NCBI GenBank assembly: GCA_028571685.1
Contig: CM053164.1
Coordinates: 35,266,501-35,330,500, forward strand
Direction: 5' to 3'
DNA: 64,000 nt
DNA from: Heterohyrax brucei
Taxonomy: Eukaryota; Chordata; Mammalia; Hyracoidea; Procaviidae
This document shows positions 31,641 through 43,865 of the stretch, one piece after another. The position numbers and the translations under genes were made by a program. The notes under the pieces were generated by a model. That model was not told the DNA's origin. It saw nothing but the letters and a program-made list of their open reading frames with translations, and did not search any database. Numbering within the stretch: the first letter of the stretch is position 1; the number at the start of each line of letters is the position of its first letter.

Positions 31641-33630
31641 TATCTTGAGCGAAGCCTCAGAAGGGGCTGAATTCAGGATATACTTTGGGGACTGTGAGGG
31701 GACCGACATTGCTGCACAGAGTGGTTATAGCCATGAAGGGGGTAAATGAGGATGAGTGTGAGGGAGAATCCTATAAGTACGAAAGCTTCCCTTTGCCCTC
31801 AGGCAATTCTGACTGTCTGGGTGCACAACACTCTCCCTTTCCTAGACATTCAGGGAAGTCGTGTGGGGCAGGCTTCAGGAACACTGGGACAACTTTCTTA
31901 AGTGTCTTCTATATCTCTTGATGGCCAGGAGTTTCAAATATTAAAGCAGTTGAATAGTCAGTACCAGAGGCAACAAGAAGCTAGTGTCCAGATGACAATA
32001 GCCACCTTTGAGGTCTAGGGAGGTATAGAACATCTGCATAATATTTGGGCATGAGTGATTTATGCATAGATCACATGTGCCCAGCCAGCTCACAGATAGA
32101 CAGGTATCAAAGAGATAACATGTGGATACATTTTTAGAAAGTGTGACACTAAATGCATGTAACTGACTCATTAGATGAGCCAGACTCGGTAGGTTACCAG
32201 CAGCAAGAACCGAATTCTTCAGCACAGTTGCCCATTTTCAGTCTACTCTGTTGCATGATGTTTCCCTGCCACTAACTGAAGTACCTAACAACTTCCATTG
32301 CATTTTTCACTTTCAGGCAAAAAAGTGGGGGGTGGGGAGAGGGAGAGTGGCACTAAAAAGCCCAGTCCTTCACAATACCAAAATTTCCAAAATCTCGTCC
32401 ACTTTACTGCTCCACTGGTCAGGCCCTTGAGAGTGTTGGGAGCCCAAAGGAAGAGAGAAAGGCAAAGTCGGCACCTTCCCAGTTTCCTTTCCTGCTTCTT
32501 CCCAAAGCTGCAGCTCTGATTTCTGGCCCTGTAAAGAGTGAGTTCAGGCAGTGACAGAGGGAATCAAAGGGGCAGGAAAGGGACTTCTGAAATGGCATGG
32601 TTATAATCTAGAATCACTGGGATTAGAGGACACCCAAAGCTAACTCCTTCTCTTTTCAGGTGCTTTTATGGGGACCCCGGTTTTACATTTTCATGCAAGA
32701 ACAGTGCTGCCTGTAGCCAACAGCTGTCCCTGTCAACCACCGGTGGCTTGCAGTTGATCCTTCTCCTGGAGTCCTCACCTCTCCAGGAGGTCCTACTAGA
32801 AAGCTAGAACTTGTACAGTTCTCTTCCTTGAAATTTTCTTTGTTGCACAAAAAACATACATCCCAGGCCTGCTAATACCTTGGAAGCACAGATCATTCCC
32901 AGGATAGGCCTGTTTCTTTTTTCTGTGTTACCTCCAGATTCCAGCTGATGAACAGGCTCCAGTCCTTGTGTTTGCAAAGTCCAGGAAACACATGTAAAAC
33001 TTCACGAGTAGTCCTCTTCATTAGAGAGGGAAACTACTTCTTCTGCTTCTTTTATGGTTTGGGGAGGGGAATACTTTGCCATACAAGGACAGCTTTCCCC
33101 ATAGGAACCCTTAATCCCAGACTCTGTTCTTTCACCTCTTTTCCTTCATTGCCTGGAGGCAGCGGAGGAGCTCTTGCTGGCAAAATGGTGTGAGGTCACC
33201 TTCTTTTCAAGTGCTTTGAAAAGAGTAACATACCACTTTAAAATGTGATGACCTTTGGCGTATATTTTCCTAAGACTTGGGGCATTTGCTGGAATTTCAA
33301 GAAGCAAAAGTCTTGTTTAACATCCCGATACATGACTGCGCATCAGACTCACAGAGGTTCAAAAGCATGAGAGATCACACAATACTACTCCCTCGTTCAT
33401 GTACTAGAAAACTAAAACTCCCTTACTTCACCTTGTACTTGTCTTGCATTCCCTGTAGAGTCCACAAAAAACTACAAGACTGAACAACACCTAGCAGAAA
33501 ATGGCTCTTCCCTAGCTGTTCAGGCAATGTGTGTTTTTGTAATCCCGTCTCTTCCCAAGAGAAAGGGCCTTTGAGCAGGTCATGGTAATGCTACTCTCAC
33601 ATGGCAGATAGAACATTCAAGCCTATTGTA
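31641..33630. other. Largely unassigned 2-kb stretch
   Basis: I recognise no repeat or gene with confidence. The longest open frames (31941-32225 minus, 94 residues; 32948-33193 plus, 81 residues) are isolated and unmatched. This is one of the largest repeat-poor blocks in the window. Confidence 0.35.
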
Positions 33631-33631
33631 T

Positions 33632-33695
33632 TAATCAGAGTAAATTTGTCTTCAATGTGATAACAAACTCTGAAGTCTCAGTGGCTTACTGCAGT

Positions 33696-33730
<35 letters not shown>

Positions 33731-34000
33731 GGCTCACACCAAGTCTTTTTGGTGAGTTAGTGGCTCTACTGGACAGCTCCCCACCAGGCAGTGATTCAGG
33801 GATCTAGGATCCTCTTCTTTTGTGTCTCAGCCCTATTATGGCTTCTAGCCTGCCCTTCTGGATTGTCAGTGAGCCAGCAGATAGAGGAAACAGAGCACAA
33901 TAAAGGACATGATCACTGAGCTACCTTGCCCCGGAGATGGCACCTACTACCTCTGTTCACATTTCACTGGCCATAATTAGTCACAGGTTAAACCTAAATC
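33632..34000 (-). repeat. Old mammalian interspersed repeat with a 29-T run
   Basis: 'gtattaatcagagtaaatttg', 'gaagtctcagtggctta' and, after a 29-base T run (33702-33730), 'acatttcactggccataattagtcacagg' follow a common mammalian repeat whose name I cannot give with certainty. It is probably LTR-like. Confidence 0.4.
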
Positions 34001-34204
34001 AAGAGAGGCTTAGAAAAGTAAAGGAGCCTACAGAAATCCTGGTAGGTCCAAGTCTATACCACCCACTAGGCATCTGCTTCATTCAGTTGATGAGTGAATT
34101 TCTCCTCCAAATTCTAGACACTGAGACCTTCTCTTTCTTTGGATAGAGCCTCATCTACTCCCATGCTGTGATTTGATGAAATAAAGGAGTTTTATATTCT
34201 TAAT

Positions 34205-34425
34205 CAGGAACAGTATGGCATAGAGGTTAAGAACAGAGTTTGGAGTCAGAATACTAGTGTTTGAATTCTGGTTCCACCACTTGCTAGATAAATGACCCAG
34301 AGGAAGTCACCTAACCTCTCACATTTGTGGCATAGAGATAATTACAGAACCTACCTTAAAGGGTTGTTGTGAGGATTCAATAAGTTAATATATCTATAGG
34401 ACTTAGAACAGTGCCTGGCTCTTGG
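34205..34425 (+). repeat. MIR SINE, nearly full length
   Basis: The tRNA-like head is 'aacagtatggcatagaggttaagaac'. It is followed by 'tggagtcagaatactagtgtttgaattctggttccaccacttgc', 'gaggaagtcacctaacctct', 'ctaccttaaagggttgttgtgaggattcaa' and 'agaacagtgcctggc'. This is the best MIR in the window. Confidence 0.9.
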
Positions 34426-35440
34426 CAATCTGTATCTGGGGGCTTGGTGCAAATGTTGCTTTTGTTATACTCGATACCAACCCCTTTGCCCTCTTAATTA
34501 CAGTTGCTCTTGGCTACAGATAATTCCCTATTAGCAGACAGAACCTAGCTTAAAGACACCAGAACGCTATACCTTATTGCGTTGGAGAAGAGGACACATC
34601 TTACGGTCAGCCAAATTTCCAAGTCATTTTTTCAGATCAACTTTCCAGGACCAGCGTTGTCAAATAGAGCCTTTACAGTTGCATTCCAGGCTGGTAAAAA
34701 TGTTTCATGCTTCAATAGCTCAACAGTTTCATGCTAGCTTTCAGTGGCCTGCAGCTCTCCAAAGAGGGAACTATGTCCTAAGGGTGAAAGGTTATTTAGT
34801 TTTCCTGCCTGACATTCTAGCTCCTGGCCTTCTAGAAACAGAGAGGTTGTTGTCACAGTGCCAGGATGTGACAAATGATGTGGAGAGAGCCTTATGATAC
34901 AGCCATCCATCTGCCGTGAAAGGCCGGGACCACAAGGGGACTGAAAATGAGGAGGGAAATTGTTAATTGTGTGGCTCTAAAGCCTGCCCAAAGGAATTTC
35001 AGAAAGACGTATGTTTTGCACTGGCTAAGAGAGGCAAAATGGACTGCAAGCCCTTAGGAGACTTGTCACCGGCCAGTCAGTGCACAGGCAGAGCTGGAAG
35101 AAGGAAAATCACACCAGCAACAGTCAAGTGAGCAAGAGGAGGAAACACTAAACACAGGATAACTTCAAAAGCAGAAATCTGATATCCTCAAGTGAAAACA
35201 AAGGCCTGCTTCCACCACTCACTCTTTGCAGGACCTTAGATGAATCCCTTAGCCACTCAGAGCTGGCAAACATGTTAAATGCAGATGATTGTGTCCTACT
35301 TTCATAAAGCAGGAAGTTATTCTTAACGTTCCTCCAGAGTCAAAACTTCATGATTCTTGAAGCGTTGCATCCTCTTTCTTCTTCACAATTCCCTTTATTT
35401 GATAAATGTGAAATGTGAGTTCCAAAGTTCAAGACTGTCT
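34426..35440. other. Unassigned stretch
   Basis: No repeat is recognised. The 106-residue open frame at 34577-34897 has no known domain. It is histidine- and glutamine-rich in the middle and looks like a chance frame. Confidence 0.35.
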
Positions 35441-35442
35441 AA

Positions 35443-35650
35443 TTCACCACCAGCAACCAGTTGTGATCAAGCCGGTTACAACTCACGACGACCCCTGTCT
35501 GTCAGGGTACAACGGTCCTCCATCAGGCTTTTAGTGGTCGCTATTTTGGAAGTAGATCACCATTTCATCCAAGGAGGCTTTAGGTGAACTCTAACCTCCA
35601 GTATTTCCCTTAACAGTGAGCACTGTTAACCACCTGCAACATTCAGAGAT
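35443..35650 (-). repeat. AfroSINE (long variant)
   Basis: Reversed tail (gtgatcaagccggttacaactca), 'ggtcgctattttggaagtagatcacc' and a degraded head. It is more diverged than most copies here. Confidence 0.75.
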
Positions 35651-36011
35651 TCCAGTCTGATTACCACAGCAATATAAATGGAAAGGAGCCTATGTACACA
35701 TATAGCAAAATGTCTTTTCTCCAAAGCACCCAATCTTTTGAGAGAGTGGGCTCCACCACCACACATGAACATTTGCCATGCTGAGACCTTCCAGCCCACG
35801 GGCTGGAGCCATCTGAAAAGAAAGACGTAACACTAGCAAATAGCTTGATGCTTTCATTCTCTCGGGGCCACAACAGCCTCTCTTGAAAGGATTAGAATAT
35901 TGTCTCTGTCATGGATTCTACAGAATTCATATCAAAAGTGTGGAATCTCTATCTCCACCCACAAAAGAGTTAACGGAATACATTTTCCTTCCACTGGAAA
36001 TAGGAGTGTTG

Positions 36012-36158
36012 GTGGGTCAGTAGTAAAACTTGACTGCTATTAGGAAAAGTCTGCAATTTAAATCCACCAGCCTATTCTTGGAAACCGTATAAGGCAGTAC
36101 TACTCTGTCCTCTAGGGTTGCTATGAGTTGACCTCAATGACAACGGTTTAGGTTTTGC
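36012..36158 (+). repeat. AfroSINE (short variant)
   Basis: Degraded head 'ggtgggtcagtagtaaaac', B-box region 'tctgcaatttaaatcc', 'ggaaaccgtataaggcag', 'actctgtcctctagggttgctatgagttg' and a TTTG-rich end. Confidence 0.85.
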
Positions 36159-36387
36159 TTGTTTGTTTGTTTCTGTTTTGTTTCTTTCTGAAACAAGCAA
36201 AACATATACGAAGCAATGGTTTTCAAGGTACAGTACATCAGACAATAAAGGGCAGTGATGCTTCAGAGAGAAGACACAATTGCTTTAGTCTAGAGACTCT
36301 CTCAAGACAGCAGGCTGGAGTCCTCAGTCATCCATAGACAATAATAAACCTTAACCTAAACCTCTTGCTTTACACAAAAATTAAAGT

Positions 36388-36880
36388 GAATTGTCTTGGA
36401 GTAAACTGTGCCTCTGAAAAACATTTGTCATCTTGGCCAGGTCATGACTCCCAGTATAAGCTGGTTGTCTACCATTTTGTCATCTGATGTGATTTCTCTA
36501 TGCATTGTAAATCCTATCCCTGTGGTGTAATAAGATGGATAGGTGGCGGTTATATTGATGGAACCTAAAAGATTAGATGGTGTCTTAGGCCAATCTCTTT
36601 TGAGATGTGAGAGAAGTAAGCAGATAGACATGGAGATCTCATACCACCAAGAAAGCAACATCAGGAGCAGAATGTAAGCTTTGGACCTGAGATTGCTGTG
36701 CTGAGACGCTCCCAGGCCAAGCGAACACCAATGACATGGACCTTTCTCCAAATCCTGTAAAGAGAGCCTTCCCCTGCAGCTAAATTTGGACTTGTAGCCT
36801 ATTAAACTGTGAAAAAAATTCTCTTTCTGAAAGCCTTCCATTTGTGGTATTTTTATTATAGAAGCACTAGACAACTAACA
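36388..36880 (+). mobile_element. Solo LTR, MaLR/ERVL-like (family A)
   Basis: Second member of the LTR family at 805-1318. Shared blocks include 'atttgtcatcttggccagg', 'catctgatgtgatttctctatg..gtaaatcctatc', 'accaccaagaaagcaac', 'tttggacttgtagcct' and 'attatagaagcactagacaact'. An L1 fragment follows directly. Fossil. The 148-residue minus-strand open frame inside it is antisense to the LTR and is not a gene. Confidence 0.65.
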
Positions 36881-37916
36881 CTTGAATCACAAGCAGAAAT
36901 ACAAAATTATAAAATGCTTAGGGAAAAAATGAAGAAAATCTTCAGAGTCCACTGCTAGGCAAATTTTCTTAGACTTGAAACCAAAAAAAAAACACAAACT
37001 ATAAATATCATACCATACAAAAATTTTAAAAATTATTCTGGTAAAGCCCGTGCAAAGAGAATGTAAATATAAGCTTCAAGCTGGGAAAAAACATTTGCAA
37101 ACCACGTATCCCACAAAGGACTAGTAACTATGATATATAAAGAACCCTCAAATTCAAGAGAAAAAAAAAAAGCAGTAAGAAATACACAAAATACTCACTG
37201 AGGAGAATACACAATGAAAAATAAGTACATGAAAATATATTAAAATTCATTAATCATAGAGACATGCAAGTTTAACCACAAGATATCCCTGTACCTCTAT
37301 TTGAATGGCCAAGATAACAAATAGTGAAAATACCAAATGCTGTCAAGGAGGCAGAGAAACTGAATTCCTCATACATTGCTAGTAGAAATGCAAAATGTTA
37401 TAAGCATCTGGAAAACAGCTTGGTAGTTTCTTACAAAGCTAATCATACATTTACTGTATGACCCAGCAATGTAATCTTGGGCCTTTATTCCAGGAAAAAA
37501 TAAAAATGGAAATTTAAATTCACACAGTTTGTGCACAAATATTCACAGAATATTTCAGTCAAAACTGGAAACAACCCAATAGTACTTCAGTAGGTGAATT
37601 GTTAAGTAAGCTGTGATACATCCATATTTTAGCAATTTAAAGGAATAAAAAATTGATATATGCAACAATTTGGATGAACCTCCAGAAAATTATGCTGAGT
37701 GAGAAGAACTAATTTTAAAGGTTACAGATTGTATGATTTCATTTATATGACATTTTTGAAATGACAACACTACAGAAATGAAGAACAGATTAGTAGCTCC
37801 CAGGGGTAAAAACTGGGCTGGGGAGTATTGGGGTGAAAGAGGAAAGCCAGAGCCAAAAGGCAGCACAAAGAATCTTTGTGTTAATGGAGCTGTTCTGCAT
37901 CTTGGTTACGTTTGTC
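36881..37916 (+). repeat. L1M-type LINE, ORF2 end and 3' UTR (first part)
   Basis: Old L1 landmarks are 'ttttcttagacttgaaaccaaaa', 'tatataaagaaccctcaaattcaa', 'gaatggccaagataacaaatag', 'tgacccagcaatgtaatcttggg', 'aactggaaacaacccaatag', 'tatatgcaacaatttggatgaacctc', 'gattgtatgatttcatttatatgaca' and 'agattagtagctcccaggggt'. Stops are frequent and the copy is dead. Its 3' UTR is interrupted at about 37917 by an RTE and resumes at about 39941. Confidence 0.9.
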
Positions 37917-39940
37917 ATTGCTGTTGCTGCTGCTGTTATTCCTAGGTGCCGCAGAGTCGATTCTGACTCACAGCAACCCTACGAACAACAGAATGAAACA
38001 TCGCCCGGTCCTACACCATGCCCACAATACTTGTTGTCCTCGAGCTCGTTGTAGCAGCCCCTGCTACTCCTCTTTCTTGCTGACTCTCTACCAAGCATGA
38101 TGTCCTTCTCCAGGGATTGAACCCTTCTGACAGCATGTCCAAAATACATAGAACAGTCTCAGCATCTTTGTTTGTAACAAGCACCCTGGTTGTACTTCTG
38201 CCAAGACAGATCCATTTACTCTTTTGACAGTCCACACTTGGGTTTATATTCTCCAACACCACAATTCAAAGGTGTCAATTCTTCTTCTGCCTTCATTATT
38301 CATTACCCAGCTTCTGCATGTACATGACGCCATTAAAAACGCCACGGCTTGGGTCAGGCACACCTTAGACTTCAAGGTGAAATCTCTACTTTTCAACACT
38401 TTAAAGAGGTCTTTTGCAGCAGATTTTCCCAATGCAATGTGCCTTTTGATTTCTTGACTGCTGCTTCCATAAGCATCGATTGTGGAAACAAGTAAAAAGA
38501 AATCCTGGACAACCTCAGTCTTTTCTCCAGTTATCACCAATTTGCTTACTGGTTCAACTGTGAGTTTCGTTTTCTTGATGCTGAGGTGAAATCTGTACCG
38601 AAGGCTGTGGTCTTCGATCTTCATCAATAAGTGTTTCAATTCCTCTTCATTTTCAGCAAGAAGGCTGTGTCATCTGCATAACGCAGGTTGTTAATGAGTC
38701 TTCCTGTAATCTTGATGTCCCATTTTTCTTCATATAGTCCAGCTTCTCAGATTATTCCCTGGGCATACAGATTGAGTAGGTATGGTGAGAGGATACAGCT
38801 CTAATGCTCTTTCCTGACCTTAAAACATGCAGTATCTCCTTGTTCTGTTCAAATCCCTGCCTCTTGATCCATGTACTGATTCCTCATGAGCACAATTAGG
38901 TGTTCTAGTATTCCCATTCTCTGTAATGTTGTCCATAATTTGTTATGATCTGCATAGTCCAATGCCTTTGTGTAGTCGATAAAACACAGTTAAAAATCTT
39001 TCTGGTATTCTCTGCTTTCAGCCAAGGTCGATTTGACGTAGCAGTGATGTCTCTAGTTCCTTGTCCTCTTCTGTGTCCAGCCTGACTTCCTGGCAGGTCC
39101 CTGTCAATCTATTTCTGCAGTCACTTTTGAATGATATTTAGCAAAATTTTACTTGCATGTGATATTAATAATGTTGTTTGATAATCACCACATTTCCTTG
39201 GGGATAGGTATAAACATGGATCTCTTCCATTTGATTGGCCAGATTATTGTCTTATAAATTTCTTGTCATAGACAACTGATAATTTCCAGTGCTACAACTA
39301 TTTATTGAAACATCTCCATTGATATTCCATCAGTTCCCGGAGTTTTTCTTTTCCCTGATGCCTTCAATGGAGCTTCAGTTTCTTCCTTTGGTACCATCAT
39401 TCCTGATCATATGCTACTTCTTGAAATGGTCAAACAGTGACTAATTCTTTTTGGTATAATGACTCTGTATTCCTTGCATTTCCTTTTGGTGTTTCCTGAC
39501 TTGTTCATCATTTTCCCTGTAGAATTGTTCACTACTGTGACTAGAGGCATGAATTTTTCATTCAGTTCTTTCAGCTTGAGAAATGCAGAGCCTGTTATTC
39601 TCTTTTGGTTTTCTATTTCCAACTCTTTGCACATGTCATTCTAATAATTTGTCTTCTCAAGTTGCCCTTAGAAATCTTCTGTTCAGTTCTTTTACTTTAT
39701 CATTTCTTTCTTTTGCTTTAGGTACTTGACATTCCATAGCAACTTGCAGAGTTTCCTCTGACATCCAATTTGGTCTTCCTTTCCTGTCTTTTTTACTGAC
39801 TTCTTGCTTTCTTCATGTATAGGGAAACTCAGCTAAAACTTGTCTTCCATGGGTGACCCTGCTGGTATGTGCACACCAGTGGCGCAGCTTCCAGCATCAC
39901 ACAAGCCCCTACAGTACAGCAAACTGACAGACACATGGGA
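37917..39940 (-). repeat. RTE LINE, about 2 kb, internal deletion, both ends present
   Basis: This runs from the reversed tail (gctgttattcctaggtgccgcagagtcg) through the RT region. The minus strand reads VVQDFFLLVSTIDAYGSSSQE, then KRHIALGKSAAKDLFKVLKSRD and RRRIDTFELWCW. A palm remnant lies near 38665-38690, then upstream sequence to about 39825. From there it jumps to the 5' terminus (gtcttccatgggtgaccctgctgg, ending 'actgacagacacatggg'). The endonuclease domain is deleted. It is inserted in the 3' UTR of an L1, whose sequence continues on both sides. Many stops, not functional. Confidence 0.9.
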
Positions 39941-40215
39941 GTTTTCTATGGTGGTAAATGCACAAACTGAATCTGCACATGTGATAAAATGGCTTAGGAC
40001 TAAATACATTTATACAAATAAGTACAAATAAGAAAGAAACACATGGAATCCAAAAAAAAAAAAAAAGATGGATTGCATTAATGCCGATATCCTTGTTGTG
40101 ATATCTTAATACAGTTCTATAAGTCATTATTGAGGGAAATTGGAAAATACTGAATTTCTCTGTATTATGTCTTAAAACTGCATTTTAATCAGCAATTATC
40201 ACAAAATGAAAATTG
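39941..40215 (+). repeat. L1M-type LINE, 3' UTR end (second part)
   Basis: 'gtggtaaatgcacaaactgaatctgcacatgtgataaaat', an A-run, 'ccgatatccttgttgtgatatc', 'tacagttctataagtcat' and 'tctctgtattatgt' are the closing blocks of the same L1 3' UTR that stops at 37916. Confidence 0.8.
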
Positions 40216-40850
40216 TTTTGTTTTTATCACAGACATTTCTAGGTTGCGTTAAAGAAATAAGACTAACCCTACACTACCTACAAAAAAATACTTAACATAT
40301 GAAAACAGAAATAGGTTAAATATAAAAGGATGGGGAAATAGTTATCACACTTACATTAGTTGAAAGAAGGCTGGAATAGCTATATTCATATAAAACAAAG
40401 TAGACTTCAAAGGAGGTCATGTCAAAATGGTAAAGGAGTCATTTCACCAGAATAACTTGCCAACCCTCAATGTTAATAATGCAAATTCCAACAGAGCTTC
40501 AAAACACACGAAGCGATCATTCGTAAAACATCAAAAATAAGTAGATAAGTTCACAATTATAGTCTGAAATTTCAACACTCCTCTCTCCCTAATTAACAGA
40601 ACAAGTACAGAGAACAAAGGATATAGAATACTTGAACGACACTATCATGTATACGTATAACGACCTGCCCACAAATGTTCTGAACATCATTATTTCTAAG
40701 AGCAAGAAAACTGAACAAAAACAACAACAAAAAAAAAAACTCAAGTGTTCATCATCTGCCGAATGAATAAGTGAATTGTGGCATACCCATGAGATACTCC
40801 TCAGCAATGGAAAGACTGAACCACTGATACTTATGAAAACATGGATGTAT
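40216..40850 (+). repeat. L1 LINE, ORF2 fragment with internal gaps
   Basis: 'ggttaaatataaaaggatgggg', 'ggctggaatagctatattcatataaaac..agtagacttcaaag' and 'gtgttcatcatctgccgaatgaataagtgaattgtggcata' are L1 ORF2 blocks in order, with sequence lost between them. It is a different copy from the preceding L1 tail and ends where an RTE begins. Confidence 0.8.
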
Positions 40851-42386
40851 GTACAGCCAACTATTCCGCGTCTGTACACAACTATTTCTGGAGGTAACAC
40901 ATGATTAAGAACTGATAGTACTGAAGGAAAAAGTCCTAACTGCACTGAAGTGAGTGGTTAAAACCAAGGCTCAAGGAACTGAAAGAACACCAGTTGTGAT
41001 ATTTCAATAAGTGGGATGCAGTGCTGGAGGTGCTCACTTGTCTATGGAAAGAGATTTGGAAGACAGTTTCCTGGTTAACTGACTGTGAGAAATCCATATT
41101 TGTGATCCAGCAGAATGTATGAATTGTCAAGCAGTATCATTAATATCACACATGAGTAAAATTTTTCTGAGGATCATTCAGAAGTGATTGCAGCAGTACA
41201 CAGAGAACTGACAGAAATTAAGCTGACGGAAAGGACATGGAGTGATGGACACCAGTGCCAATGTCAGATTTTGGCAGAAATAAGAGAACACAAAAAGATT
41301 TTTTTCTGTGTTTCATTAACTATACAAAAGCATTTGACCATATGGATCATAACAAGTTATAGATAACTTTGCAAACAATGGGAATTCTAGAACACTTAAC
41401 TGTGCTCATGTGGAACCTATACATAGGCCAAGAGGCAGTTGTTCAAACAGAACAAGGGGACACTGCATGGTTTAAAACCAAGAAAGGCGTGCATTGGGTT
41501 GTATCCTCTCACTGCACCTATTCAATCTATATGCTGAGAAAATGATCTGAGAGACTGTACTATGTGAAGAAGAACATAGAATCAGGACTTGAGGAAAACT
41601 CTTTTAACAACCAACGATATGCAGATGACACAACTTTGTTTGTTAAAAGGAGAGTTGAAGCACTTATAATTGAAGATGAAAGACTGCAGCTTCATTAGCA
41701 CATAAAGAAGCAGAAGACTTCACAACTGGACCAACAAGCAACATCATGATAAATAGAGAAAATACTGAAGTTGTTGAGAATTTCATTTTACTTAAATTCA
41801 CAATCAACCCCTCAAGGAAGCATAAGTCAGAAAATCAAATGATACATTGCACTGGGCAATTCTGCTACAAATGACCTCTTTGAAGTGTTAAAAAGCAAAG
41901 ATATCACTTTGAGGACTAAGGCATGCCTGACCCATATGATGGTATTTTCAATGGCCTCATATGCATGTGAAAGCTGTGTAATGAGTAAGGAAGACGGAAG
42001 AAGCATTGATGACCTTGAATTACGGTGTTGAAAAAGAATATTGATTATACCATTGACTGCCAGAAAAGCTAACAAATCTATCTTGAAAGAAGCACCATCA
42101 GAATGCTCCTTAGAGGTGAGACTGGTGAGACTCGTCTCATGTGCTTTGGACGTGGTATCAGAGGGACCAGTCACTGGAGAAGGACACCACTCTTGATGAA
42201 GTAGAGAGTCATCAAAAGAGAAGAAAACCTTCAAGGAGATGCACTGACAAGGTGACTGCAATAATGTCCCCAACAGCAATGATCGTGACGATGGTGCAGG
42301 GCTGGGCAATGTTTCACTCTGTCGTGCACAAAGTTACTGTCAGTCAGAACAGACTTGGTGGCACCTGACAACAACAGCAGTAACAG
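40851..42386 (+). repeat. RTE LINE, 5'-truncated, 1.5 kb, carries the RT palm
   Basis: The longest sense-strand RTE here. It begins in the RT N-terminal region and retains a phrase like ISHMSKIFLRII (near 41145-41180), 'cataacaagttatagataactttgc', the catalytic YADD at 41618-41629 (QRYADDTTLF) and 'ttcattttacttaaattcacaatcaacccc'. It then has 'gatatcactttgaggactaaggcatgcctgacc', the TAxKANKSIL-type segment near 42056-42090, and the tail 'agttactgtcagtcagaacagacttggtggcacctgacaacaacagcag'. Multiple stops and frame changes break it, and the endonuclease is absent. RTE family RT uses YADD with two catalytic Asp residues; both are present here. Confidence 0.9.
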
Positions 42387-43155
42387 GGAGATCTGCAGCC
42401 ACTTCCCGGTCACTGGCTGAACCTCGCTTCTTCATTCTAACTTCCTTCCTCTTTGCATCTTTCTCAGATGAAGAGATTACAAGAAAAACAGAAAGGATTG
42501 ATCTTCCTCCCCTACTCACCTCCTTCACTAGGCCACAAAAGAATTATCTCAAGTTTTTTACACCTTCTTGCAGACAGTTCCAGATCAAATTTCCCACCAT
42601 TAGGTTAAAGGTAATTTCTTCTGCACCTTACACTCCAATCAACTGGTTTAAAAGAAAAAAAAGTCAATAGGTTGACAGTCTTAGAAGTGGATAAAGATAT
42701 TAGCAGGAAACTGCTCGTTCCAACAAGCATCAGACAAATTACGATCAATAGTTTGTATCTCCTAGTGACTGAATGGTGATTGGGCAGCCTTTAGCTAAGA
42801 ACTCCTCTGACAACCCCAGTGATTTTTCCAGGAGGGAGGGGGAGCCAACTTTGATAAGGCCTGAGGAGAAGTGCATCCTTCACACACACCTGGATCTTAG
42901 TTACGTGATCCTAACATTTGAGTTGAGCTTGATTCTTCTCTCTTTTGTTATCACTAGGTTCTTCTTCTTCCAGTTTTCCCCCTCTCTTCCTCTTTACACC
43001 CCCTATTAAGACTCTACCAAATCCTTACAGCACCTGCTAAGGGCCTATATCAAATATGTCTGACTACAGATAAAGGGACCTTGGTCCATGAAGACTATTC
43101 GCTTTCTATCACTTCTTCTTCAGGCATCTCTAAGGAGATGCCTAATATCATTCAT
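42387..43155. other. Unassigned stretch
   Basis: No gene or repeat is recognised. A pyrimidine tract followed by CAG at about 42455-42468 looks like a splice acceptor, but no coherent exon follows. Confidence 0.35.
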
Positions 43156-43156
43156 G

Positions 43157-43345
43157 AAGCCCTAGTAGCACAAATGCTTGGCTGTTAACCAAAAGGATGG
43201 TAGTTGTACCTACCAGCCCCTCTGCAGAGAAAGATGCGGCAATCTGCTTCTAAAAGAATTTACAGCATTAGAAACCCTACAGGACAATTCTACTCTGCCC
43301 TGTAGGGTTTCTATGAGTCAGATTTGACTCCACAGCAGTGTTTTT
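43157..43345 (+). repeat. AfroSINE (long variant), full length
   Basis: Head 'gaagccctagtagcacaaatgcttggctg', 'gatggtagttgtacc', middle 'gcagagaaagatgcggcaatctgcttct', 'gtagggtttctatgagtcagatttgactcc' tail and a TTTGG-rich end. Confidence 0.9.
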
Positions 43346-43389
43346 GTTGGTTTGGTTTGGTTTGTTTTTATTTTTTTTAACATCAGTCA

Positions 43390-43865
43390 TGTCTACTTCC
43401 AATGCTGAGGTGAGGATTCAGTGCTCTTCATTAGCTGCCCTCCAAATTTCTCCTCTGTCCCAGCCTCCTTTCCACTCTGTCAACGTATCTGTCTCAAACA
43501 CTTGCCAACACACGGAGTCTTTTTGCTCTCCACCCCCCTTGCATTCATCAATTCCCGTCCGCCTGCCTTTGCTGAGCTGCTGCCTTTAGCTAATATGCTC
43601 TTTCCCTAGCTACCTGTGTCAATCATTTTCATGAACTTTTACTCAGAAACTCTACCACATTGTACTATGATTAATTTCACCACTTCCCTACTTGTTAGTA
43701 CAAACTGTCATCTCACGTGGGGACTCTGCTGCTACAGGGTTGGTGAGGTACACTGTAGAATGAATTGGTAAATTACTTTCCCAATGAGAGGCAAGCAAAT
43801 GCCTCTTAGAATGCATAGACATGTGATAGACATTCAACGTGTTTGTGAGCGAATAAATGAAACAC
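43390..43865 (+). repeat. L2 LINE 3' portion
   Basis: 'tttgctgagctgctgcctttagctaatatgc', 'cttttactcagaaact', and the end 'gatagacattcaacgtgtttgtgagcgaataaatg' match L2 in sense order. Overlapping proline- and serine-rich open frames are L2 sequence, not host coding. Confidence 0.5.

Noticed and set aside
33702-33730. A 29-T run as the possible poly(A) end of another processed pseudogene
   Set aside because: The sequence on both sides continues one old interspersed repeat, so the run is an internal expansion. I see no gene-like sequence next to it.
36428-36874. 148-residue open frame on the minus strand, the longest single-strand frame in that area
   Set aside because: It lies wholly inside, and antisense to, a family A LTR. 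Its relative at 805-1318 does not keep the same frame, so it is a chance frame in a repeat.
41827-42309. 160-residue open frame on the minus strand, the longest in the window
   Set aside because: It is antisense to a recognisable RTE reverse transcriptase fragment on the plus strand, so it reflects LINE codon structure rather than a host gene.
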